A DNA stretch of 61,163 nucleotides, taken from positions 1 through 61,163 of the forward strand of contig CAKSNZ010000009.1 in the NCBI GenBank assembly GCA_934476515.1, written 5' to 3'. The first letter of the stretch is position 1; the number at the start of each line of letters is the position of its first letter. This document shows, piece after piece, positions 16,100-28,348 of the stretch. The translations under genes and the position numbers were made by a program. The DNA comes from an uncultured Ruminococcus sp. (lineage in GTDB: Bacteria > Bacillota > Clostridia > Oscillospirales > Acutalibacteraceae). Below the pieces are notes generated by a model, which was not told where the DNA came from, ran no database searches, and worked only from the letters and a program-made list of their open reading frames with translations.

Positions 16100-17962
16100 A
16101 TGATAGCACCATATGATTCAAGGAATGAAGCATATCGTTCACCATTCGGTGCAGTAGAAGTAGGTACTGCAATACGAATTACAATTAGAGTTCCACACGA
16201 CCTTAACTGTTCATTTGCTGAACTGGCAATAAAGCATGATTATGATTACAACTGGCAATATTACAAAATGTTCTGGTACTGTAATCACGAAGACCAATAT
16301 GACAAGTGGCAATGTGATTTTACACCGGATAGAATAGGATTATATTGGCATGGTTTCAGACTTCATACACCTGAGGGCATAAAGTATATTATACCTACTG
16401 ATGTAGATACAAAGTCTTGTATTTCCGATACACCAGGCAGAGCATGGCAGATTACTTCCTACAAAAAAGGTTTTGATACTCCAAAGTGGCCTATTGGTGG
16501 TATTATGTATCAGATTTTCCCTGATAGATTTTTCTTTAGTGGTGAAAAGAAAGATACAGGCAGAAATGATATTACAATTATGGATGATTGGTATGGTCTT
16601 CCACAATGGTGGCCTAATGAAAATGGTGAAATTACAAATACTGACTTTTTCCAAGGTGACTTAAAGGGTATTACAATGAAACTTGACTACCTAAAAAAAC
16701 TTGGTGTTACTTGTATTTATTTAACCCCCATTTCAAAGTCATACAGTAACCACCGTTATGACACAGGTGACTATTCAGAAGTTGACCCAATGCTTGGTAC
16801 AGAAGAGGACTTTAAAACTTTATGTAAAGAGGCAAAAAAGCTAGGTATTCATGTTATTAATGACGGTGTTTACAGCCACACAGGTTGTGACTCAAAATAT
16901 TTCAACAGATTTGGCAACTATGGTGACGGTGGTGCTTATAGAGATAAAAATTCACCATACTTTAGTTGGTATAAGTTTAACGAATGGCCAAATAACTACA
17001 ACAGTTGGTGGGGTTTCTACACACTACCGGAAGTTCACGAAGAAGACCCTAACTTTAACGAATATATCAATGGCGAAAACGGTATTGTAAGAAAATGGAT
17101 GAGAGACGGTAACTCAGGCTGGAGACTTGATGTTGCTGATGAATTACCTGATGTTTTCCTAGAAAATTTAAGAAAAGCAGTTAAAGCAGAAAATCCGGAA
17201 GGCTTTGTTATCGGTGAAGTATGGGAAGATGCATCAAATAAAGAAAGCTACGGTGCAAGAAGAAAATTTATTCTTGGTGACCAGCTAGACTCAGTAATGA
17301 ACTATGTTTTCAGGAATGCAATTATTGATTTCTGTAAGGGTGTTGATGCAAAGTATGTTATGAGTAATATTTTAAATGTACTTGAAAATTATCCAAGACC
17401 TGTAATCAGAGTTCTTATGAATTTACTTTCTACTCACGATACAGAGAGAATCTTAACAGTTATTGCCGGTGAACCACTAAATGGTCGTGATCGTCAGTGG
17501 CAAGCAGAAACTAAGCTAACTAAGGAACAAAGAGAAGTGGGTTTGCAGTTAGTTAAGATTGCTACCGGTATTCAGTACACATTACCGGGTTTTCCTTGTA
17601 TTTACTACGGTGATGAGGCCGGTATGGAAGGTTATCGTGACCCATTTAACAGATGTGGTTTCCCATGGGGTAAGGAAGACAAGGACCTTGTAGAATGGTA
17701 CAAAGACCTAGGTCAAATGAGAGGTTCAATCTCAGCATTTTGTGATGGTGAATTTAGACCTGTTTATGCTGAGGGCAATGTAATTTCTTACCTAAGATAT
17801 GACAACAAGTCAGGCATTTACTGTGCATTCAACTCCGGTGATGTTGATGTAATTATGGATATTCCTTTCTCAGCATCACAAAGTACACCTTATATGGATA
17901 CAGAAATTATTAAGAACAGAGTTGTTGTACCTGCTAAGGGCAGTGCATTTATTTCAATGTAA
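16100..17962 (+). CDS. GH13 alpha-glucan hydrolase, neopullulanase/cyclomaltodextrinase-like
   Basis: 620 residues from ATG 16100, which has a strong AGGAGGGG site upstream. There is no signal peptide, so it acts in the cytoplasm. Residues about 10-100 resemble the N-terminal CBM34-type beta domain of neopullulanases. The TIM barrel carries the four GH13 regions: DGVYSH (255-260), GWRLDVAD with nucleophile Asp344, GEVW with acid/base Glu373, and LLSTHD with Asp447. It probably hydrolyses imported maltodextrins, cyclodextrins or pullulan fragments; the exact substrate is inference. It is the only plus-strand gene of the left arm, transcribed against the presumed fork, and has its own promoter and terminator, so it is an independent unit. 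I see no sugar transporter nearby. Confidence 0.9.
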   Translation: MIAPYDSRNEAYRSPFGAVEVGTAIRITIRVPHDLNCSFAELAIKHDYDYNWQYYKMFWYCNHEDQYDKWQCDFTPDRIGLYWHGFRLHTPEGIKYIIPTDVDTKSCISDTPGRAWQITSYKKGFDTPKWPIGGIMYQIFPDRFFFSGEKKDTGRNDITIMDDWYGLPQWWPNENGEITNTDFFQGDLKGITMKLDYLKKLGVTCIYLTPISKSYSNHRYDTGDYSEVDPMLGTEEDFKTLCKEAKKLGIHVINDGVYSHTGCDSKYFNRFGNYGDGGAYRDKNSPYFSWYKFNEWPNNYNSWWGFYTLPEVHEEDPNFNEYINGENGIVRKWMRDGNSGWRLDVADELPDVFLENLRKAVKAENPEGFVIGEVWEDASNKESYGARRKFILGDQLDSVMNYVFRNAIIDFCKGVDAKYVMSNILNVLENYPRPVIRVLMNLLSTHDTERILTVIAGEPLNGRDRQWQAETKLTKEQREVGLQLVKIATGIQYTLPGFPCIYYGDEAGMEGYRDPFNRCGFPWGKEDKDLVEWYKDLGQMRGSISAFCDGEFRPVYAEGNVISYLRYDNKSGIYCAFNSGDVDVIMDIPFSASQSTPYMDTEIIKNRVVVPAKGSAFISM

Positions 17963-17990
17963 ATCAATATAAAATTATATATTATTTTAA

Positions 17991-18026
17991 AGGCAGAGAA
18001 AATAAAATTCTCTGCCTTTTTGTTTT
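17991..18026 (+). terminator. Terminator of the GH13 gene
   Basis: Perfect 10-bp stem AGGCAGAGAA/TTCTCTGCCT with a seven-base loop, then TTTTTGTTTT. Confidence 0.92.
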
Positions 18027-18053
18027 CCACATTATACTCATAAAATGTGGAAA
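18024..18053. repeat. Inverted repeat of the TGTGGAAA motif
   Basis: TTTCCACATT and AATGTGGAAA form a perfect 10-bp inverted repeat with a ten-base loop, followed on the plus strand by TTTTCTTTTT. It could act as a second terminator and is made of two copies of the dispersed motif. Confidence 0.65.
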
Positions 18054-18067
18054 TTTTCTTTTTACAT

Positions 18068-18095
18068 AAAAAAGAGGTGACTAAAAAGCCACCTC
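18068..18095 (-). terminator. Terminator of the gyrB-gyrA unit
   Basis: Minus strand stem GAGGTGGC/GTCACCTC followed by a run of six U residues, just past the gyrA stop. Confidence 0.92.
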
Positions 18096-18106
18096 GTTTA
18101 TTTTAA

Positions 18107-20653
18107 TTATTCTTCTGTATTCTCTGTGCTTTCATTATTTTCTACTGTATCGGTAGTTTCTGAATTTTCAGTTGATTCTTCATTATCAACTTTTTCAGCT
18201 TCTTCTTCATTTTCGTGAGGTGTTGTAGCAATAGTAACAACCTTGTCATCCTCACCGATTCTCATAAGAGTAACACCCTTACTTGGTCTGTTACAAATTC
18301 TTACAGAAGAAGTTTCAATTCTAATAACAATACCTGACTGAGAAATCATAATAATATCATCATCAAGGTTAACAGACTGTAGTACAGCAACCTTACCGTA
18401 CTTATCTGTGTGGTAGTTGGTTAGACCTTTACCACCTCTTGACTGTACTCTGTAGTCAGTAGCCTTAGAAATTCTACCGTAACCCTTTTCGGAAACAGTT
18501 AGAATCATATCATCATCTTGGGCAACACACATACCTACAATTTGATCATCTTCAACAAGTTTCATAGCCTTAACACCACGAGCCTGACGACCCATTGCAC
18601 GAATATCATTTTCGTTAAATCTGATTGCCATACCCTTTTCGGTAGCAACAATAATATTGTCGTTACCCTCAGTCATTCTAACCCAAGCAAGTTCATCACC
18701 CTCATTAAGTTCAAGGGCAATCAAACCACCTTTACGGGCAGTATTGTAAGCAGAAAGTTCAATTCTCTTGATAATACCTTGCTTTGTAACCATAACAAGA
18801 TACTTGTCATCTTCCATATTATCAACTTTAATCATAGAAGTAACTTTTTCATCTTGGTCAATAGGGAGTAGGTTGGCAATGTTCATACCCTTACTCTGAC
18901 GAGAACCTTCAGGAATTTCGTAACACTTAATTTTATAAACCTTACCCTTATCGGTAAAGAACAAGATTAAATCGTGAGAATTTACAACAAACATTTCCTT
19001 TGCCACATCTTCTTCTCTGCGTGACATACCGGAAACACCTCTACCACCACGATTTTGAATCTTATAAGTATCAGCAGGAATTCTCTTAATATAACCAAAC
19101 TGTGTTAAAGTAACAACACAATCTTCAACAGGAATAAGGTCCTCAATATCTACTTCACCTGATACTGCACAGATTTCTGTTCTTCTCTGGTCGGCATATT
19201 TATTACGAACTGCAATAGTTTCTTCTTCTACAATCTTTAACTGTCTTTCCTTGTGTACAAGAATATCCTCTAAATCATCAATCTTTAGATGTAGTTCATT
19301 TAGTTCATTTTCAATCTTGTTTCTTTCAAGATTTGTTAACTGACCTAAACGCATTGCAACAATAGCCTGAGCCTGTATATCATCAAGACCAAATCTCTCA
19401 CACAAATTAACCTTAGCAGTAGCTTGGTCCTTAGACTCTCTGATAACCTTGATAACCTCATCAATATTATCTTGAGCAATCTTTAGACCTTCCAAAATAT
19501 GACATCTTTCTTTAGCTTTCTTTAGGTCAAATTCTGTTCTCCTTACAATAACTTCTACCTGGAAGTCAATGTAATGTTGCAACATTTCCTTTAGTGTAAG
19601 AATCTTAGGTTCACCGTTAACAATAGCAAGGTTGATTACACCAAAAGTAGTTTGTAACTGAGTATTCTTAAATAATAAATTAAGAACAACTTGAGGAGAG
19701 GCATCTCTCTTAATATCAATTTCAATATGCATACCATTTCTGTCAGAATGGTCTTCAATGTTGGAGATACCCTCAATTCTCTTATCTCTAACCATATCGG
19801 CAATAGTTTCAATAAGTCTTGCCTTATTAACCTGATATGGAAGTTCACTAACAATAATCTTAAATCTACCGTTTTTCTGTTCTTCAATTTCTGTTTTTGC
19901 TCTAAGAACAATCTTGCCTCTACCTGTAGCATAAGCAGCTCTGATGCCACTTCTACCCATAATAATACCACCGGTAGGGAAGTCAGGTCCCGGAAGACAT
20001 TCCATTAGGTCTGCAACTTCAGCATCAGGATTGTCAATTAATAGACACATTGCATCTACTACTTCACCTAGATTATGAGGTGGAATATTAGTAGCCATAC
20101 CTACGGCAATACCTGATGAACCGTTAACAAGTAGATTAGGGAATTTAGCAGGAAGAACAGTAGGTTCTTCAAGTCTGTCATCATAGTTAGGCATAAAGTC
20201 AACAGTATTCTTATCAATATCTGTAAGCATTTCTGTTGAAATTTTGCTCATTCTTGCTTCTGTATATCTGTAAGCAGCAGGAGGGTCACCGTCAACAGAA
20301 CCAAAGTTACCATGACCGTCAACAAGCATATATCTCATTGAGAAAGTTTGTGCAAGTCTTACAAGTGCATCATAAACAGATGCGTCACCATGTGGGTGAT
20401 AAGAACCAAGCACTGCACCAACAGTATCGGCACACTTATGGTATGGTTTGTTAGGCTCAAGTCCTTTTTCGTGCATTGTATATAAAATTCTTCTGTGTAC
20501 AGGCTTTAGGCCATCTCTTACATCAGGAAGTGCACGGGATACAATAACTGACATTGAATAGTCAAGAAATGACTTTCTCATTTCTCTGTCAATATCTACT
20601 TCAATGGTTTTTGCTTCCGGCATTGAAATTTCATTATCTTTATTATCAGCCAT
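18107..20653 (-). CDS. gyrA: DNA gyrase subunit A
   Basis: 848 residues. GyrA cuts and rejoins DNA so that gyrase can introduce negative supercoils. The catalytic tyrosine is Tyr130 in AAYRYTE. The quinolone-resistance region reads [10 protein letters not shown] (87-96), with Ala91 where quinolone-sensitive species usually have Ser or Thr, and Asp95 conserved. The C-terminal wrapping domain has repeated blades and the GyrA box QSRGGKG. The last 50 residues are strongly acidic ([20 protein letters not shown]). It starts 13 bases after gyrB and shares the terminator at 18068. Confidence 0.98.
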   Translation of the reverse strand: MADNKDNEISMPEAKTIEVDIDREMRKSFLDYSMSVIVSRALPDVRDGLKPVHRRILYTMHEKGLEPNKPYHKCADTVGAVLGSYHPHGDASVYDALVRLAQTFSMRYMLVDGHGNFGSVDGDPPAAYRYTEARMSKISTEMLTDIDKNTVDFMPNYDDRLEEPTVLPAKFPNLLVNGSSGIAVGMATNIPPHNLGEVVDAMCLLIDNPDAEVADLMECLPGPDFPTGGIIMGRSGIRAAYATGRGKIVLRAKTEIEEQKNGRFKIIVSELPYQVNKARLIETIADMVRDKRIEGISNIEDHSDRNGMHIEIDIKRDASPQVVLNLLFKNTQLQTTFGVINLAIVNGEPKILTLKEMLQHYIDFQVEVIVRRTEFDLKKAKERCHILEGLKIAQDNIDEVIKVIRESKDQATAKVNLCERFGLDDIQAQAIVAMRLGQLTNLERNKIENELNELHLKIDDLEDILVHKERQLKIVEEETIAVRNKYADQRRTEICAVSGEVDIEDLIPVEDCVVTLTQFGYIKRIPADTYKIQNRGGRGVSGMSRREEDVAKEMFVVNSHDLILFFTDKGKVYKIKCYEIPEGSRQSKGMNIANLLPIDQDEKVTSMIKVDNMEDDKYLVMVTKQGIIKRIELSAYNTARKGGLIALELNEGDELAWVRMTEGNDNIIVATEKGMAIRFNENDIRAMGRQARGVKAMKLVEDDQIVGMCVAQDDDMILTVSEKGYGRISKATDYRVQSRGGKGLTNYHTDKYGKVAVLQSVNLDDDIIMISQSGIVIRIETSSVRICNRPSKGVTLMRIGEDDKVVTIATTPHENEEEAEKVDNEESTENSETTDTVENNESTENTEE

Positions 20654-20666
20654 TTTCTATCCCTCC

Positions 20667-22960
<2,294 letters not shown>

Positions 22961-22969
22961 AACTTTGCC

Positions 22970-23536
22970 TTACTTTCTATCATTTAAGTTAAAAGCCGCA
23001 GTTTTGTCTTTAAATAAATTTCTAGATATTGTATCTGATTCTACCTTATGTTCATCATCTTCAATGAAAGCCTTAGTTCTTGCTTGTTCTTCCTCAGTAA
23101 TGATTTTTCTTTTTGCCTTAATTTGATTAAACACATCTGTATTGATTACAGGACCACTCTGTTCAAATTCACTGTCTGTAATAGGTGGTAAAATCTCAGG
23201 CTTGATAAATTTCTGTTGTTGACTGACAAATTCTCTATACTTTTTCAGTGGTCTCAGTCTTACAAAGAATGGAACAAAAATATAGAAAATAAGGAAAGGT
23301 ATCATTACAAGAAAAAACATAAATGGACTTTTTGTTGCAGTTTTCATAATAACAATAGTCATTATAATGGCAGCTACCATAAAGGCTAGGGTAAAAGCAA
23401 GCCATATCTTCTTGTTAATATAAATATTGCTTTCTTTCTTGCATCTACTGCACTTGTATTCACCTTTTGATTTGTTCATAAAAGCTGAAGAATAGGACAT
23501 TCTTCTTCCACAATAAGGACACTTTGCTAATTTCAT
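22970..23536 (-). CDS. Zinc-ribbon membrane protein
   Basis: 188 residues from ATG 23536. The AAAGGAAG ribosome binding site directly upstream lies inside the longer reading frame, which argues against a TTG start at 23554. An N-terminal ribbon (CPYCGRR near residue 6, CSRCKKE near residue 30) precedes two hydrophobic segments (about 45-67 and 73-93). A charged cytoplasmic tail of about 95 residues follows, with a possible coiled segment (FNQIKAKRKIITEEEQARTK). I do not recognise a named family. Its place between remB and gyrB suggests co-transcription but no clear role. Confidence 0.7.
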   Translation of the reverse strand: MKLAKCPYCGRRMSYSSAFMNKSKGEYKCSRCKKESNIYINKKIWLAFTLAFMVAAIIMTIVIMKTATKSPFMFFLVMIPFLIFYIFVPFFVRLRPLKKYREFVSQQQKFIKPEILPPITDSEFEQSGPVINTDVFNQIKAKRKIITEEEQARTKAFIEDDEHKVESDTISRNLFKDKTAAFNLNDRK

Positions 23537-23550
23537 AACAATACTTCCTT

Positions 23551-23802
23551 TCAAAAATTACTCTTTCTCTTCATTAGAGTTTGGCTACTAATCTGGCTAA
23601 CATAAACTTTTATCTCATTATTTTCATTACACACAACAAAACTCTTTGGTAATTCCATAGAAACATTGATTACTCTTTTATTTTTTGTTGCACTGGATAA
23701 ATAGTCTTTGGTCCACTTTGAAATAGTGGATGTATCCATATCAAAAATCCCAATTATACTGTCTGTTCTAACAACTGTATTTTCACCTAAATGTAGATAC
23801 AT
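23551..23802 (-). CDS. remB: RemA/RemB-like regulatory protein (DUF370 family)
   Basis: 83 residues. The sequence MYLHLGENTVVRTDSIIGIFDMDT and VYVSQISSQTL match the DUF370 family, and the position two bases after recF matches Bacillus subtilis yaaB (remB). In B. subtilis the RemA relative is a DNA-binding activator of matrix and osmoprotection genes; RemB's role is less clear. A regulatory role here is by family only. Confidence 0.85.
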   Translation of the reverse strand: MYLHLGENTVVRTDSIIGIFDMDTSTISKWTKDYLSSATKNKRVINVSMELPKSFVVCNENNEIKVYVSQISSQTLMKRKSNF

Positions 23803-23804
23803 AA

Positions 23805-24908
23805 CTATTCCTCTGTAATTTTTCCTTGATTTACAACGAAGAGCTTACCGTCTTGAAGTTGTTTTTTATCATTATGTTCACAACAAGTTATAAAAACTTG
23901 ATAGCCATCTATTTTATTAAGCAAATAATCTTGTCTTTTTGAGTCAAGTTCTGACAAAACATCATCAAGTAACAGTACAGGTTTTTCCTCCAAAATTTCA
24001 CTTAAAACTGTAGCCTCGGAAAGTTTTAGAGATAGAACTGCACTTCTCTGTTGACCTTGACTGCCAAAATTCTTTGCTTTCATTCCATTAATTAAAATAT
24101 TTATATCATCTCTGTGAGGACCAACTGTTGTGTAGCCGTTATAGAGATCATCCTTTAGTTTATTATTAAGTTCAGCTAAGAACTTTTCTTTGATTTCTTC
24201 AAGGTTATCCACATTTAGCTCTTTAATTGTGGAAACATATTCAATATCAAGAGTTTCTCTGTCATTAGAAATACCTGAATGAAAGAACTTTGCATTTTCT
24301 TTTAGTTTCTCTGCATACTTGATTCTTTCTGCAATTATATATGCACCGAAAGATGCAAGGTTTTCATTCCAAATTTCTAAAGTAACCTGTAGTTCAGGAT
24401 GTTTGTTTATATCTTTTAGTAGGGCATTTCTTTGGTTTAAGATTTGATTGTACTTAGAAAAATATTTTGCATACTTAAGTTTTTGCTGACACAAAGCACC
24501 ATCAAGAAACTTTCTTCTTATTCCCGGACCTGCCTTTACAAGTGATAAATGTTCAGGGGAGAACACCACACAAGAAAATTTTTCTATTAATGATGCACCA
24601 CTTTTTTTCTTTACACCGTTAATAAAAACTTCCTTTTTGTTACCTGTATAGCGAATTTCTGCATTTTGTTCTCTGTCTTGACTTGTAAATTCAAGTTTTA
24701 TTTTTGCAAATTTTTCATTGAAATTTATCAGTTCCTTCTCGGCAGAACCTCTAAATGAGTGACCACCACAGAAAAGCCAGATACATTCAAGTAAATTTGT
24801 TTTACCTTGAGCATTTTCTCCAAAGATAACATTGGTATTTTTGTCAGTAAAAATCTTATTTTTTTCTAGGTTTCTAAAGTTTTCAAATTCTAAAGAATTT
24901 ACTCTCAA
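23805..24908 (-). CDS. recF: DNA replication and repair protein RecF
   Basis: 367 residues, full length. The SMC-like ATPase has Walker [13 protein letters not shown] (about 30-41), signature [16 protein letters not shown] and Walker [14 protein letters not shown]. RecF, with RecO and RecR, loads RecA at single-strand gaps. Its start overlaps the yaaA stop by four bases, so translation is coupled in the dnaN-yaaA-recF unit. A perfect DnaA box TTATCCACA lies within the gene at 24205-24213; whether it is used is unknown. Confidence 0.97.
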   Translation of the reverse strand: MRVNSLEFENFRNLEKNKIFTDKNTNVIFGENAQGKTNLLECIWLFCGGHSFRGSAEKELINFNEKFAKIKLEFTSQDREQNAEIRYTGNKKEVFINGVKKKSGASLIEKFSCVVFSPEHLSLVKAGPGIRRKFLDGALCQQKLKYAKYFSKYNQILNQRNALLKDINKHPELQVTLEIWNENLASFGAYIIAERIKYAEKLKENAKFFHSGISNDRETLDIEYVSTIKELNVDNLEEIKEKFLAELNNKLKDDLYNGYTTVGPHRDDINILINGMKAKNFGSQGQQRSAVLSLKLSEATVLSEILEEKPVLLLDDVLSELDSKRQDYLLNKIDGYQVFITCCEHNDKKQLQDGKLFVVNQGKITEE

Positions 24909-25123
24909 GACTGTCTTACCTCTAAAGTGTCATCATCAAGAGTAACTATGTCACCGTTACGAATTTTTTTGCCTCTCATTGTGCAAATTTCTCCATTAAC
25001 TGTAACATAACCGTCTTGAATTAAGATTTTTGCTTGTCCACCGGTTTCAACCAGTCCTGCAAACTTTAACAAATCCTGAAGTTTAATAAATTCTGTATCT
25101 ATAAAAATTACTTGTTTTTCCAT
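24905..25123 (-). CDS. yaaA: S4-domain protein YaaA
   Basis: 72 residues, a single S4 RNA-binding domain ([43 protein letters not shown]). This small gene is found between dnaN and recF in many Firmicutes. In B. subtilis YaaA has been linked to 50S ribosome assembly. It overlaps dnaN by one base and recF by four. Confidence 0.92.
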   Translation of the reverse strand: MEKQVIFIDTEFIKLQDLLKFAGLVETGGQAKILIQDGYVTVNGEICTMRGKKIRNGDIVTLDDDTLEVRQS

Positions 25124-26220
25124 TATGATATTCTCATTGGTACGACTAGATATAGGAAGTCGTCACTTTTAACCGGTTTAATAATCATAGGTGAAAGTCC
25201 ACCATTTAAGATTAGTCTAATTTCGTCTGTTTCACAATTTTTAATTGCATCTAGTAAATATCTGTTGTTAAAGCCAATTTCTACATCATCACCTGAAATA
25301 GTAGTTCTGATACTGTCGTTAGCCTTACCCATAGATGTTTTACAAGTTAATTTAATTTCATCACTGCTAAATTCACATTTAACAGGTGAAGGAATCTTTT
25401 CACTGGCAAGAAGACTCATTCTTTCTACTGCTGAGCTGATTTCTCTAGTATTTACAACTGCTTCGGTTGCAGTACCTGTTGGAATAGTTGAATTATAGTC
25501 AATAAACTGACCTTCAATTAATCTTGAGATTACATAGAATGAACCGACTTTAAACAAAGTGTGTCTTTGACCGATTACAATTTCTACATTTTCTTCTTCA
25601 TCAGTAATAAGTTTTAGTACTTCACTTTGAGTTTTCTTAGGAATTACAAAGCTATTTTCTGAGTCACTGTCAATTTGTTCCTTGCGAATAGCCATTCTGT
25701 AACCATCAATAGCAACAATAGTCATAATTTTGTCTTTGATTTCAAACAAAGAACCTGTATAAATTGGTTTTGATGTGTTATCAGAAACTGCATAAATAGT
25801 TTGGCGAATCATATCCTTTAGGATACCACCGTTAATAACAATCTTATCTGTTTCTTCAAATTTAGGTAAATCCGGATATTCGGCAGCTGACAAACCAACA
25901 ATTTGGTAAGATGCATTACCACTGGTAATATAAGTAACCATTCTTTCATCAGTTTCGATAGTTACAACTTCTTCAGGTAACTTTCTGATAATGTCACCGA
26001 ATAGCTTAGCAGAAACTACAATTTCACCTTCAGTATCAATCTGAACTTCAAGGTCAGTTGTAATTCCGATTTCAAGATCGTAACCTGACAAATTTAGGTT
26101 ACTGTCATATGCTTTTATTAATATACCTTCTAGGGAAGGTGTAGATGCTTTAGTTGCTACTGCTCTTTGAACACAAGTAACAGCATTGCTTAAATCTGTT
26201 CTTGAACAAGTAAATTTCAT
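25123..26220 (-). CDS. dnaN: DNA polymerase III sliding clamp (beta subunit)
   Basis: 365 residues, normal for DnaN, with three repeated clamp folds. The start [24 protein letters not shown], the central [14 protein letters not shown] and the C-terminal end [21 protein letters not shown] are typical. Two copies form a ring on DNA that holds polymerase and other proteins. It lies downstream of dnaA across a 250-base gap that is the likely replication origin. It is the first gene of dnaN-yaaA-recF-remB and probably extends to gyrA. Confidence 0.97.
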   Translation of the reverse strand: MKFTCSRTDLSNAVTCVQRAVATKASTPSLEGILIKAYDSNLNLSGYDLEIGITTDLEVQIDTEGEIVVSAKLFGDIIRKLPEEVVTIETDERMVTYITSGNASYQIVGLSAAEYPDLPKFEETDKIVINGGILKDMIRQTIYAVSDNTSKPIYTGSLFEIKDKIMTIVAIDGYRMAIRKEQIDSDSENSFVIPKKTQSEVLKLITDEEENVEIVIGQRHTLFKVGSFYVISRLIEGQFIDYNSTIPTGTATEAVVNTREISSAVERMSLLASEKIPSPVKCEFSSDEIKLTCKTSMGKANDSIRTTISGDDVEIGFNNRYLLDAIKNCETDEIRLILNGGLSPMIIKPVKSDDFLYLVVPMRIS

Positions 26221-26470
26221 TTTCGTACCTTTCTTCCGTTTTTTGCAGATTTTCCGTTTTAAATGAATTGATATGTAATTTAAAATAGTAGTAGTATTAG
26301 AGTGTGTGAATTTGTAGAAAAACTCACAGTAGATTAGTTATCTTCACATTTTTAACTCCTCACAGAAAATGTTGATAATTTTTCGGAATGTTGATAACTT
26401 TTCAAAATTCTAAAGTTTTCAACATTATGTGAATCTATGTGATGTTAATGTGTAAGGAAATGTGGAAAAC
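26221..26470. other. Probable replication origin (oriC) in the dnaA-dnaN gap
   Basis: AT-rich gap with no open reading frame. DnaA-box-like 9-mers are TGTTGATAA at 26370-26378 and 26389-26397 (19 bases apart, in a repeated AATGTTGATAA context), TTTTCAACA at 26416-26424 and TGTGGAAAA at 26461-26469. Each of the first two differs from TGTGGATAA at one base. No perfect TTATCCACA is present. Position between dnaA and dnaN and the change of gene polarity around here support an origin. The exact unwinding site cannot be fixed by eye. Confidence 0.6.
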
Positions 26471-26472
26471 TT
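26459..26472 (+). repeat. Dispersed motif AATGTGGAAAACTT, copy 2
   Basis: Exact 14-base copy touching the stop codon of dnaA, at the edge of the presumed origin. Confidence 0.75.
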
Positions 26473-27787
26473 ATCTATCTCTAATGTTCTTAATTATGTC
26501 CTCAACAGACTCTTTTATATCATTATTTGTCTTCATATCTTTCTCAATATGTTCTGTTGCATACAGTACAGATGAGTAGTGCATACCACCAAATTCTTTA
26601 CCGACTTCTACAGCAGTTAAGTTAGTGATATTTCTTGCTATGTAGATTGCAATATGTCTTGCTTGGCTTAAATCGGCTCTACGGCTCTTTGACTTTTTGA
26701 TTTCATCAGGACTAAATCCATAGTTTCTGGCTACTTCTTCAATAATCTTTTCCACTGTCAGTTCAGGTGGTGTATCATCATTAAGAATATCGCTGATACC
26801 TTCTTTTACTACTGATAAAGATGGTTCTTCACCTGAAAGAAGAATTTTAGCCTTTAGCTTCTTTACAACACCCTCAAGCTGACGAATATTTGTTTTTAGA
26901 TTTTTAGCAATATACTCACAAACATCATCACTTAGGTTAATACCAAGAATTTCAGACTTTCTCTTTACAATAGCAATTCTTGTTTCAATATCAGGTGGCT
27001 GAATATCAGCAAGTAAACCTGACTCAAAACGGGAACGAAGTCTCTCTTCCAAAGTCTTAATTTCCCTTGGAGGTCTATCTGATGTAAGAACAATCTGTTT
27101 ATTAGCTTCATAAAGAGCATTAAATGTATGGAAAAATTCTTCCTGAGTCTGTTCCTTACCACCAATAAACTGAATATCGTCCACCAAAAGAACATCAGCG
27201 TTTCTGTATTTGTTTCTAAGTCCTGAAGTTGAACCTTTTCTGATAGCCTCAACAAGTTCGTTAGTAAAATCATCACCCTTAACATATACTATATTAGTTT
27301 CAGGATGATTTTTCTTTATTTCATTACTAATGGCACAAAGCAAGTGAGTTTTTCCAAGACCACTGTGACCATAAAGAAAAAGAGGATTATAAGCACCGGC
27401 CGGATTTTGAGCAACTGCAATTGAAGCAGCATGAGCAAATTTATTGGATGAACCTACAATGAAAGTATCAAATGTAAAGTCATATCCTGTTTCAGCTGTT
27501 GACTTCTGTTCTTTTTCTTGAATGTTATTTACCTCTTGTGGAACTTGAAAAACAATTTGAAAATGAGTTCCAAAAACACTATCAAATGCATCATTTAAAA
27601 GTGGAATATAACATTTCTGGAGTGTTTGTCTGTGAAAATCATTTGGAACTAAAAGAGTAACTTCTCCCTTATCAAAGTCAAGACCTACCGGTTCAATCTT
27701 TTTAATCCAAACATCATATGCAAAAGTAGTTGTGTTGTTTTTACAATATTCACATATAATATTCCACGCCTCATTAAACGAATCCAT
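26471..27787 (-). CDS. dnaA: Chromosomal replication initiator DnaA
   Basis: 438 residues. Domain I covers about 1-85, a short linker follows, and AAA+ domain III has Walker A GHSGLGKTHL and Walker B VLLVDDIQFI. Domain IV carries the DNA-binding signature (RADLSQARHIAIYIAR, then GGMHYSSVLYA). DnaA binds DnaA boxes and melts the origin. The start has GGAAGTG upstream. Its promoter lies about 90 bases upstream and points away from rpmH. Confidence 0.98.
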   Translation of the reverse strand: MDSFNEAWNIICEYCKNNTTTFAYDVWIKKIEPVGLDFDKGEVTLLVPNDFHRQTLQKCYIPLLNDAFDSVFGTHFQIVFQVPQEVNNIQEKEQKSTAETGYDFTFDTFIVGSSNKFAHAASIAVAQNPAGAYNPLFLYGHSGLGKTHLLCAISNEIKKNHPETNIVYVKGDDFTNELVEAIRKGSTSGLRNKYRNADVLLVDDIQFIGGKEQTQEEFFHTFNALYEANKQIVLTSDRPPREIKTLEERLRSRFESGLLADIQPPDIETRIAIVKRKSEILGINLSDDVCEYIAKNLKTNIRQLEGVVKKLKAKILLSGEEPSLSVVKEGISDILNDDTPPELTVEKIIEEVARNYGFSPDEIKKSKSRRADLSQARHIAIYIARNITNLTAVEVGKEFGGMHYSSVLYATEHIEKDMKTNNDIKESVEDIIKNIRDR

Positions 27788-27874
27788 TTTTTCACTTCCT
27801 TAGTTGTACTATAGTATCAATTATTTGTATCAAATAAAAAAGGGCAAAATCCCACCCATACAAATTCACTATGT

Positions 27875-27903
27875 ATTATAACAAAAATCAAAAAAATTTG
27901 CAA
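27875..27903 (-). promoter_or_regulatory. dnaA promoter
   Basis: Minus strand TTGCAA, 17 bases, TATAAT. In the leader a direct repeat of GTATCAA (27814-27820 and 27827-27833, 13 bases apart) may be an operator. Confidence 0.65.
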
Positions 27904-28078
27904 CAAATAATTTCTGTATTATGTATGTATATATTACTATTATAAAATATATACCGAATTATTTATTTTTTAGGTCATATAGGTAGTATTTAAAATCCGG
28001 GTTAATACTATATGTGGTGGGTTTCACACTTATTTTTGAGTTTAAAGAAAATTTTAATGAAAAAAAAGAAAATTTTTG
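27904..28078. other. AT-rich gap between divergent dnaA and rpmH promoters
   Basis: No open reading frame. It contains an inverted repeat TAGTATT/AATACTA with a 13-base loop near 27990-28016. I see no clear DnaA box. It could hold part of a bipartite origin, but this is not shown. Confidence 0.4.
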
Positions 28079-28107
28079 TTGACTGTTATTGCAAAATAAT
28101 ATATAAT
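28079..28107 (+). promoter_or_regulatory. rpmH promoter
   Basis: TTGACT, 17 bases, TATAAT, about 48 bases before the rpmH start. Confidence 0.75.
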
Positions 28108-28154
28108 TCTATATTGCAAGGTAATGTATTTAAATCCGAAAGGAGGGTTTCCTA

Positions 28155-28289
28155 ATGTTGAGAACATATCAGCCTAAGAAGCTTCATAGAAAGAAAGAAC
28201 ATGGCTTTAGAAAAAGAATGGCAACTAAGAATGGCCGTAAAGTTTTAGCAAGAAGAAGAGCTAAAGGTAGAAAGCAGTTGTCTTACTAA
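28155..28289 (+). CDS. rpmH: 50S ribosomal protein L34
   Basis: 44 residues, the standard L34 length and pattern: [39 protein letters not shown]. It is a basic large-subunit protein. AAAGGAGG lies 9 bases before the ATG. It is the first gene to the right of the divergent dnaA and is followed by a hairpin before rnpA, the universal rpmH-rnpA order. Confidence 0.97.
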   Translation: MLRTYQPKKLHRKKEHGFRKRMATKNGRKVLARRRAKGRKQLSY

Positions 28290-28295
28290 AATAAG

Positions 28296-28331
28296 GGCCA
28301 CTTTATTACAAAGTGGTCTTTCTTTTATTTT
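28296..28331 (+). terminator. Terminator or attenuator between rpmH and rnpA
   Basis: Stem GGCCACTTT/AAAGTGGTC with a five-base loop and TTTCTTTTATTTT tail. Probably partial, so L34 is made in excess over RnpA. Confidence 0.8.
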
Positions 28332-28348
28332 ATCAAAAGGGGAACACT

